Shown here: piece by piece, positions 6,158-14,088 of the stretch | Numbering within the stretch: the first letter of the stretch is position 1 | How the letters are laid out: each line of letters begins with the position of its first letter | DNA from: an uncultured Rhodocyclaceae bacterium | GTDB lineage: Bacteria; Pseudomonadota; Gammaproteobacteria; Burkholderiales; Rhodocyclaceae | NCBI GenBank assembly: GCA_900549295.1 | Contig: URNG01000083.1 | Location: forward strand, 1-14,488 | Length of the DNA stretch: 14,488 nucleotides | Reading direction: 5' to 3' | The notes under the pieces: generated by a model | The model's database searches: none | The model's input: only the letters and a program-made list of their open reading frames with translations | What the model was told of the DNA's origin: nothing | Position numbers and translations under genes: made by a program

Positions 6158-6747
6158 GGCGTTTGCCATTCCTCGACGAAAAGACGCAGTCCGATTTCCG
6201 GGTGCGAGATGTCCAGCCGCTGCGGCAAGCTGTCGGGATGCGCATCGGGATAACGGTAGTCGATGCGCCAGGGCGGGGAATCCAGGCGTTGCGGCCGTTG
6301 CTGCGGATCGCGGGTCAGCGTTTCGTGCGTGCCGGTGCGACCCAGCAGCCAGTCCGGCAATTGCGTCACCGGCAGGGGGAAACCGGTGGCCTCCTGCAGC
6401 AGGGCGACAGGGTCGGTGCCGCCGATTTGCCGGCGATCGCTGGTGGTGAGCTGCGCCGAACCAGGGCGAAACTGCAACTGCGCCAGACCGCTGCCCAGCG
6501 GCGTGGAAAGTTGCACCCGGTCGTATGCACGACGGCTGTCATGCTGCCATTCCAGGCGCCCGGCGGCCTTTTCCACACTGCCGTCGGCACGGGTGAGTTG
6601 CAGCGCAAAACGGCCATTCAGGGTGAAATCGGTGACTTGTTCGCGCGCCTTGGCAGCCATGGCGGGAGGCAGCGGCGAGGTGGCGCAGGCAGTGAGCAGA
6701 GCCAGCGACAGCGCGCCGGCAAAAAAAACCCGCGAACGGCGGATCAA
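6154..6747 (-). CDS. lolB: Outer-membrane lipoprotein LolB (lipoprotein insertion)
   Basis: LolB accepts lipoproteins from periplasmic LolA and inserts them into the inner leaflet of the outer membrane. The 197-residue protein starts with a basic n-region (MIRRSR), a hydrophobic core and the lipobox LLTAC with Cys21. The mature part shows LNGRFALQL, GRLEWQHD, PLGSGLAQLQ, ATGFPLPVTQLPDWLLGR and the C-terminal WRIDYRYP, all in the usual LolB order. The start codon is TTG at 6747 and forms a TTGA overlap with the stop of the preceding TPR gene. No ATG or GTG lies between it and the lipobox, so TTG is needed to keep the signal peptide. The gene is translationally coupled to the TPR gene before it and ispE after it. 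Confidence 0.93.
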   Translation of the reverse strand: MIRRSRVFFAGALSLALLTACATSPLPPAMAAKAREQVTDFTLNGRFALQLTRADGSVEKAAGRLEWQHDSRRAYDRVQLSTPLGSGLAQLQFRPGSAQLTTSDRRQIGGTDPVALLQEATGFPLPVTQLPDWLLGRTGTHETLTRDPQQRPQRLDSPPWRIDYRYPDAHPDSLPQRLDISHPEIGLRLFVEEWQTP

Positions 6748-8423
6748 GGCTGGAATTTCCGCAAGGTGGCCTGCAAGACGGCGTTTTCGGGATGGGCCCG
6801 GAGCGCGCCTTGCCAGATTTTGCGCGCGCTATCCTGCTGCCCGAGCTGCCACAGCACTTCGCCCAGATGCGCCGCGATTTCCGGGTCGGCCTTGAGTCGA
6901 TACGCCTTGCTCAAGGTCTGCAGGGCCTCGTTCAGCTTGCCCTGGCGGTATTGCAGCCAGCCGTAGCTGTCCATGATGAAGGGGTCTTCCGGCGCCAACC
7001 GGGTGGCGCGAATGAGGAGATCGGCGGCTTCGTCCAGGCGCAGGTTGCGCTCGGCCAGGGAGTAACCCAGGGCATTCAGGGCGTGCGCGTGCTCCGGCTG
7101 CAGCTTGAGCAGGTGGCGCAGGTGCCCCTCCATTTCCGCGTGCCGCCCCAGGCGTTCGGCGGTCAGGGCCGCGTCGTAGCGCAGATCGGCATCGTCCGGG
7201 AGTTGCTTCAGGCCAACCAGCAGGGCATCGAGCGCTGCGGCTTCCTTGCCTTCTTCGCGCAGCAGTTGCGCCTGGGCCAGAAAAAGCTGGCTTTTCTCGG
7301 CCGGCGTGCGCCCCGCAGTGCCATGCAGGAGAGCGAGCGCTTCCTCGCGTTTGTTCAGATTGAGCAGGATGACCGCGCTGCGCGCCCTGGCAGGCACCAG
7401 GCGCTCGCCCTCACCGACCTGACGGAAATGCGCGAGCGCGGCTTCCGGATGGCCCGCTTCCTGTTCGATCTGACCCAGCAGGTAATGGATGTTGTTCTTG
7501 TCGACCGAGGGGAAGGCCAGGAGTTGCTCGAGTAACTGCTGTCCGGCGGCACGGTCGTTGTTCTGCAAGGCAAGGAGTGCCGCCGGATAGAGCACGGCGG
7601 GTTGCTCCGGAAAATCTTTGGCCAGTTGCAGGTAGAGCTGGCGCGCTTCATCCAGCCGCTTGTCGGCAACCAGCATTTGCGCCAATGCAAGCCGTGCTTC
7701 CTGTGCAGCGGGATATTTTTTCGTGAAAGACTGGAGGGCATCGATGGCCGAGGCGAGCGATTGCCGCTCCAGGAGCTTGGCCCTGAGTACGGCCGCCGTT
7801 TCCCAGTCGGCGCGCAGCGCCAGCGCGGCCTGGACTTCGTTCAGGGCGCGCGTTTCGTCATTGGCGGCAAGCGCGGCTTGCGCCAGGGCGAAATGCGCTT
7901 CGGGAACGTTCAAATAAGGCTGCAAAACCCGATCAAGCAGATGCAGCACGGCCGCTTTTTCCGGCACCCGGACAAACATGCGGTTCAGGTGCAGCAAGGT
8001 GCTGGAAAACGCTTCCGGCCCCGCTGCCGCCTCGCTTGCCAGTTGGGCTGCCAGGAGCTCGGGCAGGGCATCCAGTTGCCGGGCCTGGATGAGAAGTGCG
8101 ATTTGCGCGCGGCGGGCGTCGTTCGAATCGGGCTCGATGGCCCGCCATTGCCGCACCAGTTGCAGGGCCAGCGTGTTGTTGCCGGAGTAGCCGGCAATTT
8201 CGGCGGCGCGGGCAATGACTTTCGGGTCCTTGGTGCGCTGGGCCAGATCGACCCAGGCTTGCAGGGACAGATCGACCGCCCCTTCGCGTAGCGCCAGTTC
8301 GCCAATCAGCACCTGAAACACGGTGCGCCCGAGCAAATCTTCCTCGCCTGCAGGCGGCGGCGCAGCCCAGGCGGGCAACGCAAGGGCGAAAGAGAGGGCA
8401 AACAAGGAATGCAGGCGGCGCAT
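6744..8423 (-). CDS. Periplasmic TPR protein, LbcA-like
   Basis: The 559-residue product has a signal peptide (MRRLHSLFALSFALALPAWA, cut near AWA|A at 20/21) and then almost only TPR helices. The opening block (VFQVLIGELALREGAVDLSL, then RTKDPKVIARAAEIAGY) and the late block NALGYSLAERNLRLDEAADL with DPFIMDSYGWLQYRQGK are typical of the TPR protein found before lolB in Pseudomonas. There it is LbcA (PA4667), an outer-membrane lipoprotein that activates the CtpA protease, which degrades peptidoglycan hydrolases. The family call rests on sequence pattern and shared position. Unlike LbcA, I see no lipobox Cys, so this protein should be soluble in the periplasm. It is the first gene of the lolB-ispE unit, with GGAA 6 bases before ATG 8423. 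Confidence 0.88.
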   Translation of the reverse strand: MRRLHSLFALSFALALPAWAAPPPAGEEDLLGRTVFQVLIGELALREGAVDLSLQAWVDLAQRTKDPKVIARAAEIAGYSGNNTLALQLVRQWRAIEPDSNDARRAQIALLIQARQLDALPELLAAQLASEAAAGPEAFSSTLLHLNRMFVRVPEKAAVLHLLDRVLQPYLNVPEAHFALAQAALAANDETRALNEVQAALALRADWETAAVLRAKLLERQSLASAIDALQSFTKKYPAAQEARLALAQMLVADKRLDEARQLYLQLAKDFPEQPAVLYPAALLALQNNDRAAGQQLLEQLLAFPSVDKNNIHYLLGQIEQEAGHPEAALAHFRQVGEGERLVPARARSAVILLNLNKREEALALLHGTAGRTPAEKSQLFLAQAQLLREEGKEAAALDALLVGLKQLPDDADLRYDAALTAERLGRHAEMEGHLRHLLKLQPEHAHALNALGYSLAERNLRLDEAADLLIRATRLAPEDPFIMDSYGWLQYRQGKLNEALQTLSKAYRLKADPEIAAHLGEVLWQLGQQDSARKIWQGALRAHPENAVLQATLRKFQP

Positions 8424-8509
8424 GATCGGTTCCAGATGACGGCAGGTTTGAACGCATAATAGCGGACAAGTTCGAGATGGTATTGAGGAAAGGGCGGAGG
8501 GACAAGATC
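8424..8509. promoter_or_regulatory. Divergent spacer between the LbcA-like gene and mutM
   Basis: This 86-base spacer must hold promoters for both directions. CATAAT at 8455-8460 (plus) and TATTAT at 8462-8457 (minus) overlap and look like -10 boxes, but neither has a good -35 hexamer at 16-18 bases. The mutM ribosome binding site GGAGGG (8496-8501) closes the spacer. Confidence 0.35.
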
Positions 8510-9343
8510 ATGCCGGAATTACCGGAAGTCGAAGTATGCCGGCGCGGGATCGAGCCGGGGCTGGTCGGGCAGCGGATAACGGATCTGGTGGTGCGTAATG
8601 CCAGGCTGCGCCAGCCGGTGCCGGCAGAGCTTTCCGGCATCCTGCCGGGCAGCGAGGTGCTGGCGGTGCGCCGGCGCGGCAAATATCTGCTGATCGATTG
8701 TTCGACTCCTGTCGGCACAGGCACCTTGATCGTGCACCTGGGCATGAGCGGGCGCTTGCGTTTCGCGCCGCTGGCGCAGGCGGCGCAAAAGCACGATCAC
8801 GTCGATCTGGTTTTTGCCCACATCGTGCTGCGCTTCACCGATCCGCGCCGGTTCGGCCTCATCCTGTGGCAGCCCGGGCCACCGCAAGCCGTGCTGGCGC
8901 ATCCGCTGCTGGCGCACCTGGGCGTGGAACCGCTGACGGAAGAATTTACTGCACCTTGGCTGCAAGCGGCGCTGGCGCGGCGACACAGCCCGATCAAGCC
9001 GGTTTTGATGGATAGCCACCTGCTGGTCGGCGTGGGCAATATCTACGCCTCGGAAAGCCTGTTCCGCGCCGGTATTTCACCTTTGCGGGCCGCCAACCGC
9101 ATTGCCTCGGGGCGTATCGAGCAATTGACACAAGCGATCCGGGCAACGCTCACCGAAGCCATTGCCGCCGGTGGCAGCAGCATTCGTGACTACGTGCACA
9201 CCGACGGCAGCCCCGGCTGGTTCCAGATCCAGGCAGCGGTATACGAACGCGGCGGCGAGCCGTGCCGCCGCTGTTCCGGCACGGTGCGGCAAATTCGCCA
9301 GGCGGGGCGCAGCACCTACTACTGTCCGGCATGCCAGCGCTGA
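8510..9343 (+). CDS. mutM: Formamidopyrimidine-DNA glycosylase (Fpg/MutM)
   Basis: MutM removes 8-oxoguanine and formamidopyrimidines from DNA and cuts the strand by beta/delta-elimination. The start at 8510 leaves the essential N-terminal Pro2 after Met removal (MPELPEVEV), with Glu3 next to it. Lys58 lies in RRRGKYL. The helix-two-turn-helix block VGVGNIYASESLFRAGISP is intact, and a C4 zinc finger closes the protein (Cys252, 255, 272, 275 in CRRC...CPAC). The 277-residue length is normal. GGAGG lies 9 bases upstream. An ATG 33 bases earlier was rejected because it would mask Pro2. The dynamin-like gene follows after 53 bases, probably in the same transcript. Confidence 0.97.
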   Translation: MPELPEVEVCRRGIEPGLVGQRITDLVVRNARLRQPVPAELSGILPGSEVLAVRRRGKYLLIDCSTPVGTGTLIVHLGMSGRLRFAPLAQAAQKHDHVDLVFAHIVLRFTDPRRFGLILWQPGPPQAVLAHPLLAHLGVEPLTEEFTAPWLQAALARRHSPIKPVLMDSHLLVGVGNIYASESLFRAGISPLRAANRIASGRIEQLTQAIRATLTEAIAAGGSSIRDYVHTDGSPGWFQIQAAVYERGGEPCRRCSGTVRQIRQAGRSTYYCPACQR

Positions 9344-9396
9344 TTCATGACATTTGTGCTAAATTGCAGACCGCCCCGTCGCAGAGGAATCCACCC

Positions 9397-11346
9397 ATGA
9401 CCCTTGCCCATCAGTTTGCCGCATACACTGCCTGGCGCACCCTGCTCGCCAGCGACATTGCCGAATTTCAAACCTGGCTCTCCGAAAACGAACTGTCGGA
9501 CGGGCAAACCGATCTGCGTCTCGGGCAATTGCTGGAGCGGCTGGCCGAAGACCGCCTGAACGTGGCCTTCGTCGCCGAGTTCTCGCGCGGCAAGTCAGAG
9601 TTGATCAACGCGATTTTCTTCGCCGATTACGGCGACCGCATGCTGCCCTCCTCGATTGGCCGCACCACCATGTGCCCGACCGAATTGCTGTTCGATCACA
9701 ACAAGCCGCCGCAGGTGGAGTTGCTGCCCATCCAGACGCGCTCGGCCAATACGGGCATCGGCGAATACAAACGTTTTCCCGATCAATGGGAAAGCCTGCC
9801 GATCGATGTCGCCTCTCCGGAAAGCCTGCAGGACGCCTTGCGCCACGTCAGCGAAACCACCCGGGTGACGCCGGATGAAGCCCGCCGCCTGGGTTTTGCC
9901 GTCGGCGAGGAGGAAGCCGACCTGTACCGGCCCGATGCAGAAGGAATGGTCGAAATTCCACGCTGGCGGCATGCGCTGATCAATTTTCCGCACCCCCTGC
10001 TCAAACAGGGGCTGGTGATCCTCGATACGCCGGGCCTGAACGCCATCGGTGCCGAGCCGGAGTTGACCCTGTCCTTATTGCCCAACGCGCATGCCGTATT
10101 GTTCATTCTGGCGGCGGATACCGGCGTCACGCAGTCGGACCTGGCGATCTGGAAAGAAAACATCTGCACCGGCGGCACCACCCGGCGCGGGCGGCTGGTG
10201 GTGCTGAACAAGATCGACGGGCAGTGGGACGAACTCAAGACCGAAACCGAGATCGATGCCGAAATCAAACGCCAGGCCGAGCAATCAGCGCAGATTCTCG
10301 ATCTGCCGGCCAGCCAGGTATTTCCGGTTTCCGCACAGAAAGGGCTGGTCGCCAAGATCAACCGGGATGTCGAGTTGCTGGCGCGCAGCCGCCTGCCCAT
10401 GCTGGAAGCGGCTTTGTCAGACGAACTCATCCCGGCCAAGCGCGACATCGTGTGCGAAAGCACCGGGCAGGAATTCGGCGATGTCGCCCGGCGCGTGCGC
10501 ACCCTGCTCGAATCGCGGGAGAGCGGCTTGAGCGAGCAATTGACCGAACTCACCGAACTGCGCGGCAAGAACCGGGGCGTCGTCGAATACATGATGAGCA
10601 AGGTGCGTACCGAGAAGGACGAATTCGAGCAAGGCTTGCAGCGCTACTACGCCGTTCGCAGCGTGTTTTCGACGCTGACCAACAATTTGTTCGCGCACCT
10701 GGGCCTGGATCGCTTGCGGCAACTGACGGGCGAGACGCGCGAAGCGATGCTGGAAGCGAGCTTTTCCAAGAATCTGTCGGGCGCGATGAAGGGGTTTTTC
10801 GGGCAGGCGCGGCGCGCACTGGCCGATTCAACGCACGAAATCAGTGAAATTCTGGCCATGATGGAAATGGTGTACAAGAAATTCACCGTCGAACATGGTT
10901 TGAAACTGGGCACGCCGACGACGTTCTCTCTGTTGCGCTACGAAAAGGAGATGGATCGCCTGGAAAGCTGGTGCGACAGCCACCTGAACTCCACGCTGTC
11001 GCTCCTGACACACGACAAGAAGAACATCACGCAAAAGTTCTTCGAGGAAGTCGCGGTACAGGTGCGGCGCGCTTTCGAGCGAGCCAACAAGGATGCGGAA
11101 ATCTGGTTGCGCGCCATCATGGCCCCGATGGAAACCCAGGTGCGCGAACACCAGATTCAGTTGAAGCGCCGCCTGGAAAGCATCAAGCGCATCCACCAGG
11201 CAACCGACACGCTGGAGAACCGGATTGCCGAACTGGAAAGCGTCGGCGTCGGCCTGCAGCAGCAGATCGGGATGCTGGACAACATGGAAGCCCGCATACA
11301 GGAGCTTCTAGGCACCGAACAGGTGGCTGAAATGGAGATTGCGTGA
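9397..11346 (+). CDS. Dynamin-like large GTPase, function unknown
   Basis: The 649-residue product has an N-terminal GTPase domain (about 50-340) and a long helical C-terminal half, the plan of bacterial dynamin-like proteins. The P-loop AEFSRGKS is at 60-67, with Ala instead of the usual first Gly. The switch I region GRTTMCPTE is at 88-96, the G3 motif LDTPG at 209-213, NKID at 271-274, and a likely G5 SAQKG near 320. The last 50 residues (TLENRIAELESVGVGLQQQI onward) look like a coiled coil. I see no transmembrane helix or signal peptide, so any membrane contact would be peripheral. The start at 9397 has GAGGA 8 bases upstream. It follows mutM closely and ends at a strong terminator. Related families include E. 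coli CrfC and BDLPs, but I cannot place it in either. Confidence 0.88.
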   Translation: MTLAHQFAAYTAWRTLLASDIAEFQTWLSENELSDGQTDLRLGQLLERLAEDRLNVAFVAEFSRGKSELINAIFFADYGDRMLPSSIGRTTMCPTELLFDHNKPPQVELLPIQTRSANTGIGEYKRFPDQWESLPIDVASPESLQDALRHVSETTRVTPDEARRLGFAVGEEEADLYRPDAEGMVEIPRWRHALINFPHPLLKQGLVILDTPGLNAIGAEPELTLSLLPNAHAVLFILAADTGVTQSDLAIWKENICTGGTTRRGRLVVLNKIDGQWDELKTETEIDAEIKRQAEQSAQILDLPASQVFPVSAQKGLVAKINRDVELLARSRLPMLEAALSDELIPAKRDIVCESTGQEFGDVARRVRTLLESRESGLSEQLTELTELRGKNRGVVEYMMSKVRTEKDEFEQGLQRYYAVRSVFSTLTNNLFAHLGLDRLRQLTGETREAMLEASFSKNLSGAMKGFFGQARRALADSTHEISEILAMMEMVYKKFTVEHGLKLGTPTTFSLLRYEKEMDRLESWCDSHLNSTLSLLTHDKKNITQKFFEEVAVQVRRAFERANKDAEIWLRAIMAPMETQVREHQIQLKRRLESIKRIHQATDTLENRIAELESVGVGLQQQIGMLDNMEARIQELLGTEQVAEMEIA

Positions 11347-11368
11347 ATGGCTCGGGGGCAGTCCACGC

Positions 11369-11405
11369 AAAAACCCCGCGTCGCTCACGCAACGCGGGGT
11401 TTTTT
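11369..11405. terminator. Bidirectional terminator between the GTPase gene and the ferredoxin gene
   Basis: The perfect inverted repeat AAAAACCCCGCGT / ACGCGGGGTTTTT (11369-11381 and 11392-11404) has a 10-base loop and T runs on both strands. It lies 22 bases after the GTPase stop on the plus strand and 14 bases after the ferredoxin stop on the minus strand, so it can end both converging transcripts. Confidence 0.93.
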
Positions 11406-11418
11406 ATCGCGCGTAAAG

Positions 11419-11676
11419 TCAGGGCCGGGGATTGCCGGTGAGTACGGTGTACTTCGCCCAGAGTTGATCTTCGTCTTCGGCGTTAGCCGGATCCTTGGGG
11501 ATGCAATCGACCGGGCAGACCTGCACGCACTGCGGCTCATCGTAGTGGCCGACGCATTCCGTGCACTTCTTGGGATCGATGACGTAGGTTTCCGGGCCTT
11601 GCGAAATAGCTTCGTTCGGGCATTCCGGTTCGCAGACGTCGCAGTTGATGCACTCGTCGGTAATCATCAGAGACAT
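11419..11676 (-). CDS. 2[4Fe-4S] ferredoxin, Alvin/YfhL type
   Basis: The 85-residue protein is a small electron carrier with two cubane clusters. The first cluster motif is C9-x2-C12-x2-C15-x3-C19-P. The second is the widened form C38-x2-C41-x8-C50-x3-C54-P, with the insertion VGHYDEPQ that marks the Allochromatium vinosum and YfhL ferredoxins, and the usual VDCIP follows. A C-terminal tail of about 25 residues includes DPANAEDEDQLWAKY. ATG 11676 has GAGGAAG 5 bases upstream. It is the last gene after coaD (17-base gap) and ends at a bidirectional terminator. Neighbours do not reveal its redox partner. Confidence 0.95.
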   Translation of the reverse strand: MSLMITDECINCDVCEPECPNEAISQGPETYVIDPKKCTECVGHYDEPQCVQVCPVDCIPKDPANAEDEDQLWAKYTVLTGNPRP

Positions 11677-11693
11677 GACTTCTTCCTCTCTCT

Positions 11694-12188
11694 TTAAGCA
11701 GTGTGGTTTGCCCGCAGGCGCTTTTCCACGGTGGGATGGACGAATTTTGCTACATCTCCGCCCAGTCTTGCAATTTCCCTTACCATCGTTGCGGAAATAA
11801 ACATGTATTGCTCGCCCGGCGTCAGGAATACGGTTTCGACATCGGGATAGACACTGCGGTTCATACCGGCCATCTGGAATTCGTACTCAAAATCGGATAC
11901 GGCGCGCAAGCCGCGCACGACGACCTTGGCCCCGCGCTCACGCACGAAACGCATGAGCAGGCAGTTGAAGCCGACGATTTCGAGATTAGGCAGATCGCCC
12001 ACCACTTCCCGCGCCATCTCGACGCGCTCGGCCAGGGTGAAGCGCGGCTGTTTGGCCGGGCTTTCGGCAATCGCCAGAATCAGGTGGTCGAACAGGCTGG
12101 CAGCACGCCGGACCAGGTCTTCGTGCCCCCGGGTGATGGGGTCGAAGGTGCCGGGATAGATGGCTGTGCGGTGGTTGAGTGGCTTCAA
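11694..12188 (-). CDS. coaD: Phosphopantetheine adenylyltransferase
   Basis: CoaD transfers AMP from ATP to 4'-phosphopantetheine, the penultimate step of CoA synthesis. The 164-residue protein has the nucleotidyltransferase motif GTFDPITRGH at 13-22, the substrate-contact stretch RGLRAVSDFEYE at 92-103 and the second motif ISATMVRE at 131-138, all typical. The start is TTG at 12188, overlapping the rsmD stop as TTGA, with AGGGAG 7 bases upstream. No ATG or GTG lies between it and the first beta strand (TAIYPGTF), so TTG is well supported. Translation is probably coupled to rsmD, the usual partner of coaD in proteobacteria. Confidence 0.96.
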   Translation of the reverse strand: MKPLNHRTAIYPGTFDPITRGHEDLVRRAASLFDHLILAIAESPAKQPRFTLAERVEMAREVVGDLPNLEIVGFNCLLMRFVRERGAKVVVRGLRAVSDFEYEFQMAGMNRSVYPDVETVFLTPGEQYMFISATMVREIARLGGDVAKFVHPTVEKRLRANHTA

Positions 12189-12772
12189 GCGCTGGCTCCC
12201 TGTTCGCTGTGTTCTGTTTTATGTGTTTTTTCGTCGCTGTCTCGTTGCAACAAGTGGTAATGCACTTCGCCGGCGGTACCGTGGCGCACGCAACGCCAAG
12301 GGCCATAGTGCGCGATGGCGTTCTCCGCTTCGACGTAGAGCTTGGTGCCGGGTTTCGTGACTCGTTCCAGCTTGGGCAAGAGGCGGTCCAGCCAGCCTTG
12401 GCGGTAGGGTGGGTCGAGAAAGACCAGATCAAAACCTGCCGTTGCAGCGTCCAGGTATTGTAGCGCATCGCCCCGCCAGATCTGCACGCTGGGCGGCTGC
12501 CGCAAAAGCTGGCAGTTGGCGCGCAGGGCGGCCAGCACGGGGGCGGCTTTTTCCACCATGACCACTTTTTCCGCCCCGCGCGAGGCGGCTTCAAAACCCA
12601 GGGCGCCGCTGCCTGCGAACAGGTCGAGGCAATGCCAGCCGCTCAGATCCTGCCCCAACCAGTTGAACAGTGTTTCGCGTACGCGGTCCGGCGTCGGACG
12701 CAGCCCGGCGCTGTCGGGAAAACGCAGTTGCCGGCGGCGAAATTCGCCGCCGACGATGCGCACGGTGTTCAC
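12185..12772 (-). CDS. rsmD: 16S rRNA (guanine(966)-N(2))-methyltransferase RsmD
   Basis: RsmD methylates G966 of 16S rRNA using SAM. The 195-residue product has the family N-terminus RIVGGEFRRRQLRFPDSAG, the block LRPTPDRVRETLFNWL (24-39), SAM motif I LDLFAGSGALG (49-59) and the catalytic DPPY at 120-123. The start is GTG at 12772, overlapping the M16 stop as GTGA; a second GTG three codons in (Val4) is possible. The last 18 residues (DSDEKTHKTEHSEQGASA) are hydrophilic, are encoded by A-rich sequence on the coding strand, and contain the coaD ribosome binding site. They go beyond what I expect for the fold. Confidence 0.95.
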   Translation of the reverse strand: MNTVRIVGGEFRRRQLRFPDSAGLRPTPDRVRETLFNWLGQDLSGWHCLDLFAGSGALGFEAASRGAEKVVMVEKAAPVLAALRANCQLLRQPPSVQIWRGDALQYLDAATAGFDLVFLDPPYRQGWLDRLLPKLERVTKPGTKLYVEAENAIAHYGPWRCVRHGTAGEVHYHLLQRDSDEKTHKTEHSEQGASA

Positions 12773-14070
12773 TCGGCAGCCACCGTCACCGTGACCAGAT
12801 CCGACGGGCGCACGTGGCGGACGAAGGCGGCCTTGACTTCTTCTGCCGTCACTGCTTCGATGCGCACGCGGTACTGGTCGAGATAATCGAGCGGCAGGCC
12901 ATAAAAACCAATGGCCGCCACATTGGCAAGCAATTTGGCGTTGCTGTCCAGGCGCAGCGGGAAGCTGCCGGACAGATTGGCCTTGGCGGCAGCCAGTTCT
13001 TCCGCGCTCGGGCCGGTGGCGAGGAAATCGTCCAGCACCTGGCGCACTACCTTGATCGCTTCGCCCGCCTGCTTGCGCTGCGTCTGCAAGCCGATCTGGA
13101 AGGGGCCTGCCTGGCGCAGCGGCGCGAAATAGCTGTACACGCTGTAGGCAAAACCGCGCTTGTCGCGCACTTCCTGCACCAGGCGCGAGACGAAACCGCC
13201 GCCGCCCAGGGTGTAATTGCCGACTTGCAGGGCGAAGAAATCCGGGTGGCCGCGCTCGATGGCGGGCAGGCCGAGATAGATGTGCGCCTGGCTGGCCGGA
13301 TGGGTAATGGCCCGCTGCTGTGCCTTTGCCACGCCGGGCGGCGCGGGCAGGGTGGGCGGCGTGCCGGCGGGCAGGGCGGCGCTCAGATCGTTGGCGATTT
13401 TCTCCGCCTCGGCGCGTTTGAGTTGTCCGACCAGGGTAATGCTGGCGTTGCCGGCGGTGTACAGGCGCGCATGGAAGGCCGCCAGGTCATCGCGGGACAG
13501 CTTATCCACACTCTCCGGGCTGGCCTGCCGGCCATAGGGATGTTCCGGGTACAAGGCTTCCCAGAAGGCTTTGCCGGCGATGCTGTCGGGGCGGGTCAGG
13601 GCGTCTTTCAGGCTGGCCACGGTGCGCGCTTTTTCGCGCTCGATGACGGCGGCGGCAAAATGCGGCCGGGCCATGACATCGCGCAATACACCCAGAGCCA
13701 CATCGCGTTTGTCGCGCTCGGCGAGGGTGCGCAGCGTCAGGCTGGCGCGGTCGGTATCGACGCCGCCGCCGAGAACGGCGCCGAGATCGGCGAGCTGCTC
13801 GGCAATCGCCGTTTCGTCGCGGTTGCCGGCCCCCAGATCAAGGGTGGCCCGGGTCAGGGCGGCCAGACCGGCCTGGCCGGGCGGATCAAACACGGAACCG
13901 GCGGCGAAGTCCACCTGCACATCGACGATCGGCAAGGCCGGGGCAGCGACGAAATAGACGCGGGTGCCGTTGGCGGTCGTCCAGTGTTCGATGCTCACGC
14001 CAGCGAGGGCGAGCAGGCTCAGAAACGGGTTCAGAAACAGGGCGCAGAGGCCGAAAAGGATTTTTCTCAT
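12769..14070 (-). CDS. M16 family peptidase homologue, non-catalytic subunit
   Basis: The 433-residue protein has a signal peptide (MRKILFGLCA, hydrophobic to about 22, likely cut after ALA at 23) and the M16 two-domain fold. Where active members have HxxEH, it reads GQAGLAALTRATLDLGAG (65-82), so it lacks the zinc site. The second-half motif RDKRGFAYSVYSYF keeps the Arg/Tyr pair that M16B enzymes use to bind substrate. This is the pattern of the non-catalytic partner in two-subunit periplasmic M16B proteases, as described for Sphingomonas. The gene just upstream encodes another M16 protein, 18 bases away, which fits a heterodimer. ATG 14070 has only a weak purine-rich site before it. It overlaps rsmD by 4 bases. 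Confidence 0.9.
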   Translation of the reverse strand: MRKILFGLCALFLNPFLSLLALAGVSIEHWTTANGTRVYFVAAPALPIVDVQVDFAAGSVFDPPGQAGLAALTRATLDLGAGNRDETAIAEQLADLGAVLGGGVDTDRASLTLRTLAERDKRDVALGVLRDVMARPHFAAAVIEREKARTVASLKDALTRPDSIAGKAFWEALYPEHPYGRQASPESVDKLSRDDLAAFHARLYTAGNASITLVGQLKRAEAEKIANDLSAALPAGTPPTLPAPPGVAKAQQRAITHPASQAHIYLGLPAIERGHPDFFALQVGNYTLGGGGFVSRLVQEVRDKRGFAYSVYSYFAPLRQAGPFQIGLQTQRKQAGEAIKVVRQVLDDFLATGPSAEELAAAKANLSGSFPLRLDSNAKLLANVAAIGFYGLPLDYLDQYRVRIEAVTAEEVKAAFVRHVRPSDLVTVTVAAE

Positions 14071-14088
14071 GATGAATTTTCTCTGCCT

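Noticed and set aside
5057..6253. A 398-codon plus-strand open frame over tRNA-Gln and ispE
   Set aside because: It reads through the tRNA gene and is antisense to the well-conserved ispE; no recognisable domain.
12833..14070. An active zinc site in the complete M16 protein
   Set aside because: The position of HxxEH reads AGLAALTRATLD; no HxxEH or HxxEE occurs anywhere in the protein.
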